Under the pieces are notes generated by a model. The model made no database searches. It had not been told where the DNA came from and worked only from the letters and a program-made list of their open reading frames with translations. 64,000 nucleotides of DNA from Negativibacillus massiliensis. GTDB taxonomy: Bacteria > Bacillota > Clostridia > Oscillospirales > Ruminococcaceae. Position numbers and translations under genes: made by a program. This document shows positions 57,565-64,000 of the stretch, piece by piece (positions within the stretch are counted from its first letter, which is position 1; every line of letters begins with the position of its first letter). Where the stretch lies: positions 62,001 to 126,000 of the forward strand of contig NZ_FTRU01000007.1 in NCBI RefSeq assembly GCF_900148495.1. Direction: 5' to 3'.

Positions 57565-57593
57565 ATTATATCATATTAGTCGAATTTTGTAAA
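57565..57593 (-). promoter_or_regulatory. Toxin 3 promoter
   Basis: On the minus strand: TTTACA (57593-57588), a 17-base spacer and TATAAT (57570-57565). Confidence 0.8.
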
Positions 57594-57596
57594 CCA

Positions 57597-57627
57597 AAAG
57601 CCCCTTTGAAGAAAAGGGGCTTTTTTA
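57597..57627. terminator. Terminator-like hairpin bordering toxin locus 3
   Basis: AAAAGCCCC / TTTGAAGAAAA / GGGGCTTTTTT. Confidence 0.65.
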
Positions 57628-57722
57628 TTGGAATTTCTTTTAGGAATGCGAAATCTCTCTTGACCTGTACCCAGTGAACAGGTAAAATAAATGTAATAGA
57701 TGTTGCAAAGGAGGTCGAGGTT

Positions 57723-58265
57723 ATGGCAGACCCGATCCGCTGGCTGGCTCTGGGTTACAGTGTTCCGGTCAATCCGTCCAAAAACCGTGTTTATGTCTGG
57801 CGTAAACTGAAGGAGTACGGCGCAGAATATTTTAAGCAGGGTGTTGCGCTGCTCCCATATAATCGTCAGAGCTACACCAAGTTTAAGTATCTTTCTGCGA
57901 AAATTCTGGAGATGGGGGGAGAGGCTTCGATTGTTGAAATGAAGTTTTTGGACCCCAAGGACGAAAGAGAGGTCGTTTCGCGTTTTCGCACGCAGGCGCT
58001 GGAGGAATTGTCTCAGCTCAAGCAGGACTGTGCACAGGTGCTGTCCGAGCTAAAAAATGGCGGGGCAATCTTTACCGAGGATCAGTCCGAACAGGTGAAA
58101 AAGATGATCCGGCGCTATTCCAAGGCGCGCAGCCGCAACCATTTTGGGCTGAGTACAGCGCAGGATGTGGAGAAGGGCCTGTATGCGATCATCTCGACTG
58201 CGCGGCAGGCTTCCAGTGAGCTTTCTGCCCAGCTTGCCAAGGCGATGGACAAGGCGGTCAAATAG
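57723..58265 (+). CDS. ChrB N-terminal domain-like protein
   Basis: A 180-residue cytoplasmic protein. The N-terminus WLALGYSVPVNPSKNRVYVW followed by RKLKEYGAEYFKQGVALLP matches the N-terminal domain of the chromate-resistance regulator ChrB. A helical, charged C-terminal half follows. No chromate transporter (ChrA) is nearby, so a chromate role is not supported. AAGGAGG is 10 bases before the ATG. It may lead an operon with hflX and ecsC. Confidence 0.78.
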   Translation: MADPIRWLALGYSVPVNPSKNRVYVWRKLKEYGAEYFKQGVALLPYNRQSYTKFKYLSAKILEMGGEASIVEMKFLDPKDEREVVSRFRTQALEELSQLKQDCAQVLSELKNGGAIFTEDQSEQVKKMIRRYSKARSRNHFGLSTAQDVEKGLYAIISTARQASSELSAQLAKAMDKAVK

Positions 58266-58319
58266 GTCTTTTTTCGCGGGCGCGCTCATAAAGATTGTGT
58301 AAGGTTACGGAGGTAATCC

Positions 58320-59570
58320 ATGTACGAAAATAAGGAAAAACAACAGACCGCGCTGTTGGCGGCGGTCGACACCGGAGAGTTTGATGTGCAGCGTTCGGTG
58401 GATGAGCTGGAGGAACTGGCAAAGTCCGCAGGAGCTGTCGTCAAAGGCAGGGTGATCCAGCGAAAGGAGCGTCCGGACCCGGCTACTCTGATGGGCGCAG
58501 GACGTCTGGAAGAGGTCGCTGAATTTGTGCGGGCGAATGAAATCGATCTGGTGATCTTTGACCATGAGCTGGCACCAGCGCAGCAGAAGAATCTGGAAAA
58601 CGCACTGGATGTTGCGGTCATCGACCGAACCACGCTGATTCTGGATATCTTTGCCCAGCGCGCAAAAACAAGTGAGGGACGCTTACAGGTCGAACTTGCA
58701 CAGCTTAAATATCGTCTGCCGCGTTTAAGCGGTCTTGGTACCAGCCTTTCCCGTTTGGGCGGCGGTATCGGTACCAGAGGACCTGGTGAGAGCAAACTGG
58801 AAAGCGACCGCAGACATATCCGAAGAAGGATTCATTCCCTCGAGGAGGAGCTCAAGGAGCTGGAAAAACGCCGCGGACTTCTGCGTCAGCGCAGAAAGAA
58901 AGATGATGTCATCAGCGTAGCGATCGTAGGATATACCAACGTGGGAAAATCCACCCTGCTCAATACCCTGACTGATGCAGGGGTGCTGGCAAAGGATATG
59001 CTGTTTGCAACGCTGGACCCGACTTCCCGCGCACTCACTTTGCCGGATGGACGCAAGGTCATGCTGATTGATACGGTAGGTTTGGTTAGCAGGCTTCCAC
59101 ATCAGCTGGTACAGGCGTTCCACTCCACTCTGGAAGAAGCGGTGGATGCTGATTTGATTCTCAACGTGTGCGATGTTTCGTCGCCAGAGTTTGATCAGCA
59201 GCTGGAAGTAACCACAGGACTGCTCAGGGAGTTGGGCGCAGAGAATGTTCCGATTCTGACAGTGCTCAACAAGTGTGATAAACTGCCGGAGCTGCCGATG
59301 ACCCTCAACAAGAGCACAGCTGCGATTTCGGCAAAGACCGGAATGGGTCTGGAAAAGCTGCTGGAGAAGATTGTGCTGAATCTGCCGGAAACACACCGAC
59401 ATCTGCATCTGTTGATCCCATACGACAAGAGCGGATTGATCGGGGAGATTCGCCAAAGCGGCAAGGTGTATACCGAAGAATATCGCGAGGATGGAACCTT
59501 CCTGGATGCAAATGTTGATTTGAAAATCTGTCACAGGATACAGGACTATATTCTGTTAAACGAGGAATAG
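58320..59570 (+). CDS. hflX: GTPase HflX
   Basis: A 416-residue GTPase that splits stalled or heat-damaged 70S ribosomes. An N-terminal HflX domain (1-190) includes the glycine-rich LSRLGGGIGTRGPGESKLE loop, followed by the GTPase domain with P-loop GYTNVGKST (204-212), switch DPTSR, G3 DTVG and G4 NKCD. A C-terminal domain ends the protein. It follows the ChrB-like gene after 54 bases and precedes ecsC after 16. Confidence 0.96.
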   Translation: MYENKEKQQTALLAAVDTGEFDVQRSVDELEELAKSAGAVVKGRVIQRKERPDPATLMGAGRLEEVAEFVRANEIDLVIFDHELAPAQQKNLENALDVAVIDRTTLILDIFAQRAKTSEGRLQVELAQLKYRLPRLSGLGTSLSRLGGGIGTRGPGESKLESDRRHIRRRIHSLEEELKELEKRRGLLRQRRKKDDVISVAIVGYTNVGKSTLLNTLTDAGVLAKDMLFATLDPTSRALTLPDGRKVMLIDTVGLVSRLPHQLVQAFHSTLEEAVDADLILNVCDVSSPEFDQQLEVTTGLLRELGAENVPILTVLNKCDKLPELPMTLNKSTAAISAKTGMGLEKLLEKIVLNLPETHRHLHLLIPYDKSGLIGEIRQSGKVYTEEYREDGTFLDANVDLKICHRIQDYILLNEE

Positions 59571-59586
59571 AATCGGAGGAATGCCG

Positions 59587-60432
59587 ATGGAGTTTGAGCG
59601 AAAAAGAGCAAAAACGCGAGAGGAACGGCTGAGAGAACGAAGATTAAGCAAGCTAGAGAGAAAAGAAGAGCGCCTTTTGGAAGAAAAACAGCCGTCTTTT
59701 CTTTCACGCAAGGCAGCTGAAATGGCATCTCCGGTGATTCATAAAGTAAAGGAAAAACTCCCTTCAAAAGCAGAGCAAACCGCACAAAAGTCAGCAGAGC
59801 TTCTGCAAAAAGCCTTTGAAAAGAGCTTTGACGTTGTACTGGAAAAGGGCAGCAGCTGGATTGGGAAAATATGCGGAGAAGAGAAAAAATTGCAGCGGTA
59901 TGAGGTGTTTTCGCAAAAACCGCTTTCCGGCTGGGAACTTTCCAAGCTAGGATGTGAGGTTGCAGCAAGAGCATCGGCAAACATGGTGTTCTCCTCGGTA
60001 CAGGGCGGCATGATGGGAGCTTTAGGGATAGGACTGCCGGATGTTCCAATCTTTTTAGCAGCAGTATTTAAGACTCTGTTTGAGATTTCGCTCAGCTTTG
60101 GCTATCCCTATGACACCAAGCAGGAACAGACCTATCAGATGCTGTTGATTTGTGCAGCAGTGGGGGAGGAAGCAGAACGAAAACAGGCGGCTGTGGATGC
60201 AAATATTGTGGCACAGCAAATCCGAATGGGTACAGGAATTTGTTCTGTGAGCTTTGAAGAAGCGAAACAGCGGGCCTCCACGGCACTTTGCAGTGCCGCT
60301 TTGATGGGAAAGATGGTGCAGGGAGCACCGATTATCGGAGTGTATGGCGGTTTTCGGAACGGTGTTTTGCTCAAACAAATTGGCACTGTTGCAGCAGTTA
60401 AGTATCAGCAGAGAATGCTGAGAGAACGATAA
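59587..60432 (+). CDS. EcsC family protein
   Basis: A 281-residue protein. The N-terminal 60 residues are very basic and coiled (KTREERLRERRLSKLERKEE), then a helical EcsC domain with VQGGMMGALGIGLPDVPIFL, a hydrophobic stretch that may touch the membrane. In B. subtilis, ecsC lies with an ABC transporter; here it follows hflX. ATG 59587 is preferred over 59581, because GGAGGA (59575-59580) touches the first ATG. Role unknown. Confidence 0.85.
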   Translation: MEFERKRAKTREERLRERRLSKLERKEERLLEEKQPSFLSRKAAEMASPVIHKVKEKLPSKAEQTAQKSAELLQKAFEKSFDVVLEKGSSWIGKICGEEKKLQRYEVFSQKPLSGWELSKLGCEVAARASANMVFSSVQGGMMGALGIGLPDVPIFLAAVFKTLFEISLSFGYPYDTKQEQTYQMLLICAAVGEEAERKQAAVDANIVAQQIRMGTGICSVSFEEAKQRASTALCSAALMGKMVQGAPIIGVYGGFRNGVLLKQIGTVAAVKYQQRMLRER

Positions 60433-60459
60433 ACAATACAAAATGGATAAAAGAGATGG

Positions 60460-60487
60460 ATTATGACAAAATCCATCTCTTTTTTTA
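60460..60487 (+). terminator. Terminator after ecsC
   Basis: AGAGATGGAT / TATGACAAA / ATCCATCTCT followed by T7. Confidence 0.85.
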
Positions 60488-60605
60488 ACCTTTGCAGCAA
60501 TATGCTGAAAAAAGAAGAGATATATTTAGATACAATATATGTTGTATTATAGAATAACAAGTGATATGATATATACAACAACAAAAGATAAGGAGGTCAG
60601 ACAGA

Positions 60606-60911
60606 ATGAACACACAGTTTAAAAAAGGCGCGCTGGAACTGTGCGTACTATCTCAATTAAAAAACGCGGATAAATATGGTTACGAGCTGACAGAAACTAT
60701 TTCCCAGGAAATGGAGCTTGCCACTGGAACCTTATATTTGATCCTGAAAAGGCTGAAAGACGAAGATTATGTTGATGTTTATTCGGTAGAGTCGGAAGGA
60801 AGGCCGGCAAGAAAGTATTATCATTTGACACAGAAAGGCTTGGAGTATCAACAGGCACTGTGCAAGGAATGGAAGGATTTTACCGCAGCGGTGGACAGAT
60901 TGATTTGGTAA
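60606..60911 (+). CDS. PadR-family transcriptional regulator
   Basis: A 101-residue winged-helix repressor: LELCVLSQLKNADKYGYELT, then TLYLILKRLKDEDYV and the wing VESEGRPARKYYHLTQKG. AAGGAGG precedes the ATG. The gene after it starts 13 bases later. Such PadR-HAAS pairs usually form an autoregulated operon that answers to membrane or cell-envelope stress. Confidence 0.92.
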   Translation: MNTQFKKGALELCVLSQLKNADKYGYELTETISQEMELATGTLYLILKRLKDEDYVDVYSVESEGRPARKYYHLTQKGLEYQQALCKEWKDFTAAVDRLIW

Positions 60912-60924
60912 GGAGGAAAGAATC

Positions 60925-62055
60925 ATGACAAAGGCAGAATATATGCAGCACTTAAAAGAAGCATTACAGGGATATGATCGCAGTTTTGCAGAAGAAATCC
61001 TAGAAAGTTATGAAGAGCATTTTGCAGATGGAATCAAAAACGGAAGAACAGAAGAAGAAATCTGTGATGAACTTGGCAAGATTGAAAACTTCATGAAGGA
61101 TATTGAAGACATGATGGGTGACAAAGACATCCATACTCATGAAGTAGATCACTTTACTGCGATTGAAGAAGCGAAGGAACGCTATTCCGGCATCAACAAA
61201 ATTGAGCTTGCATTGGTATCCATGAATGTAAAAGTTCGTCCATCTGAGGACAACGAACTGCATGTATATCTGGAAAATGGAAGAGAAAAAAGCAAATACT
61301 TGCAGGAGAGTATATCGGGAGACAGCTATTATGCAAGAGAAATTGTAGATAAGAACCATAAAAAAGGTTCTGCACTGAAAGGATTGGGATTTATTTTCCT
61401 GATGGGTATTTCCTGCGAAGAAGATCAGACCCTGGTTGTAGAAGTGCCAAGCAGACTGAATTCTCTGAAAATTAAGACCATGAGCGGTGACCTGAAGCTG
61501 CAGGAAGTTTGGAGTAAGGCTTTGACACTGGAAACCATGAGCGGCGATATTGAGCAGAATAAAATCTACGCAGAAGAAGCAATCCTGAAAACAGCCAGTG
61601 GTGATATTCAGCTTAGAGATGGTAAAGGAAAAGATGCTGTTCTCCAGACCACAAGTGGAGATATCAGCTGGAGAGAAGGAAATGTAGAAGAAGCGCAGAT
61701 CACAACAATCAGCGGTGACGTTGACTTTATGGGCAGCAAGGCAAGCAGATTAAAGATTAAAACAACCAGTGGAGAAGTGGAACTGCGCAACAGTGAGATA
61801 GCAGACCTGAATGCAGCTACCACCAGCGGTGATATTGAGGGAACTTTCTTTGCAGAAAAATTGTCGGTACAGAGCATCAGCGGTGATATTGATATGACAT
61901 TGGACCGCAGAGGAAGAGAACTTATCGCTAAAACCAAGAGCGTTTCGGGCGATTGTGATGTTTACGGCAGAATCCATTATGATGGTACACCAGATCCAAC
62001 TCGACATATTGTAGGCTATTTCTCGACAATCTCAGGGGATATTGAAATCCGATAA
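60925..62055 (+). CDS. HAAS (DUF1700) plus DUF4097 beta-strand repeat protein
   Basis: A 376-residue protein. The N-terminal HAAS domain (1-65: YMQHLKEALQGYDRSFAEEI and FADGIKNGRTEEEICDELGK) is the one that pairs with PadR-type regulators. From about 110 to 376 comes a DUF4097 parallel beta-helix with repeats ending in SGDI or SGDV (MSGDIEQN, ASGDIQL, TSGDISW, ISGDVDF, TSGDIEG, ISGDIDM). The usual transmembrane segment between the two is reduced to a short hydrophobic patch (LKGLGFIFLMGIS). AGGAGGAAAG precedes the ATG. Confidence 0.88.
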   Translation: MTKAEYMQHLKEALQGYDRSFAEEILESYEEHFADGIKNGRTEEEICDELGKIENFMKDIEDMMGDKDIHTHEVDHFTAIEEAKERYSGINKIELALVSMNVKVRPSEDNELHVYLENGREKSKYLQESISGDSYYAREIVDKNHKKGSALKGLGFIFLMGISCEEDQTLVVEVPSRLNSLKIKTMSGDLKLQEVWSKALTLETMSGDIEQNKIYAEEAILKTASGDIQLRDGKGKDAVLQTTSGDISWREGNVEEAQITTISGDVDFMGSKASRLKIKTTSGEVELRNSEIADLNAATTSGDIEGTFFAEKLSVQSISGDIDMTLDRRGRELIAKTKSVSGDCDVYGRIHYDGTPDPTRHIVGYFSTISGDIEIR

Positions 62056-62075
62056 TTAGGGGACGACGAGAAGAA

Positions 62076-62105
62076 AAAAGAGCGGTCAGATTGGCCGCTC
62101 TTTTT
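62076..62105 (+). terminator. Terminator after the HAAS-DUF4097 gene
   Basis: AAAAGAGCGGTCAG / AT / TGGCCGCTCTTTTT, with one mismatch. Confidence 0.85.
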
Positions 62106-62391
62106 CTGTTATATGAAAAGATGTAGATTTTTGGGATTCAGCGAAATAGGCAATAACTTAGATGATAAAAATAAAAAAATTATATAATACATCAATCAAT
62201 TGATTTTACAAAAATAAATAGAAGGAAATGAAGTTGTATAATATGAATATATATATCCTGCATAATTCTTTTAAAATAGGTAATATAGAATAGTTTTAAA
62301 CAGGATAGTAGATATTAGAAAAAAGTTTCTTTTCCGAAAAGAAAGGGTTAAAATAAAAAACGGAAAAGTTTAAGATTTGGGAGGAATGAAA
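62106..62391 (+). other. AT-rich gap before pdxK, nothing certain
   Basis: A strongly AT-rich stretch with several TATAAT-like boxes (near 62183 and 62241) but no matched -35. A 21-codon frame (62228-62293) after AGAAGGAA is too short and too close to its ribosome-binding site to call. Confidence 0.5.
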
Positions 62392-63225
62392 ATGGCAGTG
62401 CCAAAGGTAGCAGCGATCAATGATCTTTCCGGTTTAGGAAAATGTTCGCTGACGGCGGCAATACCAATTTTATCGGTATGCGGAGTGCAGGCGGTTCCAA
62501 TGCCTACCGCAGTTTTAAGCAATCAAACCGCTTTTGAAAGTTATACAGGGATTGACCTGTCGATGGATATGCCGATGATCGCGGCAGAATGGAAAAAGAG
62601 AAAGGTTTCTTTTGATGGAATCTACACAGGATATCTCAGCGGAGTCAGCCAGGTGGAATGGGTTGAACAGTTTATGCAGGAGTTTGCAAATCCGCAGACC
62701 AAGATTTTTGTTGACCCGGTGCTTGGCGATGAAGGGGTATATTACCGGGGATTTGGCGACGAGATGTGTCAGGCAATGAAAAAACTGTGTGGGAAAGCGG
62801 ATGTGATTACGCCGAATCTCACAGAGGTTTTGTTCCTGCTTGGAAAAAAAGCAGATCTTAAGGCGGAAAGTCAGAACCTGGAACAAATCAGAAACTATGC
62901 AAAGCAGCTTTCTAAGCTTGGACCGAAAACGGTCATTATTACGGGAGTAAGCCAGGGAGAAAAAATCTGGAATATTGGATATTCTGCAAAGGAAGACAGC
63001 TTTTTTGAGGTGAGCACACAAAAAACGGGAGAAGGTTATTCCGGGACAGGAGATATTCTGACTTCGGTGATTTGCGGGTGTATGATAAAAGGAGAAAGCC
63101 CGCAAAAAGCATTGAAGAAAGCAGCAGCATTTTTGCAGGCATCGATTGAGGAAGCCGTAGAAGACAAAACAGATCCAAACGAGGGTGTTGCTTTTGAACA
63201 TCATCTTTCGTTATTATTTGATTGA
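62392..63225 (+). CDS. Pyridoxamine/pyridoxal kinase
   Basis: A 277-residue ribokinase-family enzyme that phosphorylates vitamin B6. The N-terminal VAAINDLSGLGKCSLTAAIP, the middle FVDPVLGDEGVYY, DVITPNLTE and the catalytic EGYSGTGDIL (anion hole and Asp) are present. The Asp-containing GTGD is intact. ATG 62392 has GGGAGGA 7 bases upstream, so the ATGs at 62377 and 62386 are unlikely. The S component gene follows after 14 bases, so B6 uptake and trapping may be coupled. Confidence 0.93.
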   Translation: MAVPKVAAINDLSGLGKCSLTAAIPILSVCGVQAVPMPTAVLSNQTAFESYTGIDLSMDMPMIAAEWKKRKVSFDGIYTGYLSGVSQVEWVEQFMQEFANPQTKIFVDPVLGDEGVYYRGFGDEMCQAMKKLCGKADVITPNLTEVLFLLGKKADLKAESQNLEQIRNYAKQLSKLGPKTVIITGVSQGEKIWNIGYSAKEDSFFEVSTQKTGEGYSGTGDILTSVICGCMIKGESPQKALKKAAAFLQASIEEAVEDKTDPNEGVAFEHHLSLLFD

Positions 63226-63239
63226 TGGGGGAATGAGCA

Positions 63240-63761
63240 ATGAGAGAACAGTCACATGAGAAGATGAAAAACCTGACCTTAAGCGCAATGTTCGCAGCCG
63301 TTATTATGCTGATGATCTTATACCTGTTTCACATTCCGGTAGGTTCGAACGGGGGATATATTCATTTTGGAGATGCCTTTATTTATCTGGCAGGATGTTT
63401 TTTGCCAATGCCGTATGCCTGTGCAGCAGCCGCAATCGGCGGTGGTCTGGCAGATATTATGTCCGGGTCAGCGATATGGGCAATTCCAACCATGATTATT
63501 AAGCCGCTCACCGTAATCTGGTTTACGAGCAAGGAAGATAAGCTGTTTAACAAAAGAAATATTGTTGCAGTTATACTTGCTGGAGTAGTGTCGATTGTTG
63601 GGTATTATCTGGCACAGGTGATTTTAACCGGAAATTGGGTTGCTTCTTTGTTGGGCATCTGGGGAAATATTGTGCAGGCGATTGGAAGCGGAGTTATCTT
63701 TTTGATTATGGCAGTGGCAATTGATAAGGTATCGCTCAAAAAAAGATTGAAAGAAATCTAG
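63240..63761 (+). CDS. ECF-type transporter S component (TIGR04002-like)
   Basis: A 173-residue membrane protein with five or six helices. The pattern VGSNGGYIHFGDAFIYLAGCF, then PYACAAAAIGGGLADIMSG, is that of ECF S components, and the next gene (radical SAM of the TatD-associated type) points to the TIGR04002 family. With the B6 kinase before it, a B6 vitamer is a likely ligand. It would use a shared ECF energising module from elsewhere. This substrate is inferred. Confidence 0.82.
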   Translation: MREQSHEKMKNLTLSAMFAAVIMLMILYLFHIPVGSNGGYIHFGDAFIYLAGCFLPMPYACAAAAIGGGLADIMSGSAIWAIPTMIIKPLTVIWFTSKEDKLFNKRNIVAVILAGVVSIVGYYLAQVILTGNWVASLLGIWGNIVQAIGSGVIFLIMAVAIDKVSLKKRLKEI

Positions 63762-63790
63762 TGCTATATAATAGGAAAGAAGAAAGAAAT

Positions 63791-64000
63791 ATGTCGGATA
63801 TTTTATATACCTATCATGGTCAGCTCTATGTTAATCTGACAAACCGTTGTCCTTGTGCCTGCACATTTTGTGTGCGTTCTCAGACTAGGTCGGTGGGTTC
63901 GGCAGAGGACTTATGGCTGGAGCACGAACCGAGTGTTGAAGAAGTAAAACAGGCATTGGAAAATTACTGTTTGGATGACTTTGATGAGATTGTTTTCTGT
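63791..64000 (+). CDS. Radical SAM protein, TatD-associated type, 5' part
   Basis: 70 residues are visible before the window ends. YTYHGQLYVNLTNRCPCACTFC holds CxxxCxxC for the radical SAM 4Fe-4S cluster, with one extra Cys. FCVRSQTRSVGSAEDLWLEHEP follows the pattern I know from the radical SAM enzymes that lie next to TatD nuclease genes. GGAAAGAAG precedes the ATG. A TatD gene may follow beyond the window. Confidence 0.82.
   Translation, partial: MSDILYTYHGQLYVNLTNRCPCACTFCVRSQTRSVGSAEDLWLEHEPSVEEVKQALENYCLDDFDEIVFC

Noticed and set aside
57723-58265. Chromate resistance function for the ChrB-like gene
   Set aside because: No chrA or other chromate gene nearby; only the N-terminal domain resemblance is visible.

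Overview
The window comes from a Gram-positive, low-to-moderate GC, anaerobic spore-former of the Clostridia. An Oscillospirales/Ruminococcaceae-like member is my best guess, inferred from gene content only. Supporting signs are AGGAGG ribosome-binding sites, TTGACA/TATAAT promoters, a T-box leader, type III glutamine synthetase, RNase Y, YpeB, class B sortases, many zinc-ribbon and DUF genes, and a probable selenoprotein. No rRNA, CRISPR array, prophage or intact transposon is visible. Most of the window is ordinary chromosome arranged in short operons separated by clear hairpin terminators.

Layout. 1-2.5 kb: the end of a carbohydrate-binding protein, a small alarmone synthetase (relQ), zinc-ribbon and DUF2085 genes, and a ribbon-helix-helix regulator with a palindrome at its own ribosome-binding site. 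2.5-2.8 kb: the first of three type I toxin-antitoxin-like loci (others at 53.4-53.7 and 57.3-57.6 kb). 2.8-5.8 kb: an overlapping minus-strand operon of alpha/beta hydrolase, condensation-like acyltransferase and DUF6320 protein. 6.1-8.4 kb: cysteine desulfurase plus ThiI for tRNA thiolation. 8.6-15.5 kb: a cell-surface cluster with two class B sortases, each carrying a degenerate CinA-like cytoplasmic head, around a SpoIID/LytB protein. 15.6-18.5 kb: a T-box-controlled Nudix-thrS operon. 19.1-20.7 kb: RNase Y. 21-27.5 kb: a complete 2-aminoethylphosphonate uptake and breakdown locus (RpiR regulator, ABC transporter, PhnW, PhnX). 27.5-27.8 kb: a small thioredoxin-fold protein whose frame contains an in-frame UGA in a U-G-G-C motif followed by a SECIS-like hairpin.

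27.9-36.7 kb: a MATE exporter, flavin reductase, tRNA-Leu, XRE regulator, GNAT, glutamine synthetase III, an orphan peptide-binding lipoprotein and an EFR1-type flavodoxin/ferredoxin. 36.7-41.9 kb: rsmA, a nucleoside salvage operon (deoD-deoB-cdd-DUF4177), DegV and dCMP deaminase. 42-49.7 kb: an exported thioredoxin fusion, a transglutaminase-like protein, an excisionase remnant, AraC regulator, DUF3267, a second MATE, an MBL-fold hydrolase and GNAT. 49.7-57.1 kb: rqcH, a candidate small RNA, ypeB, toxin locus 2, a TetR regulator and a highly expressed-looking surface protein ending in an NPNTG sorting signal, the plausible substrate for the class B sortases. 57.3-64 kb: toxin locus 3, a ChrB-like protein, hflX, ecsC, a PadR/HAAS-DUF4097 pair, pyridoxamine kinase, an ECF-type S component and the start of a radical SAM protein.

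The most unusual items are the putative selenoprotein, the CinA-headed sortase pair, and the three toxin-antitoxin loci with sequestered ribosome-binding sites and antisense promoters.
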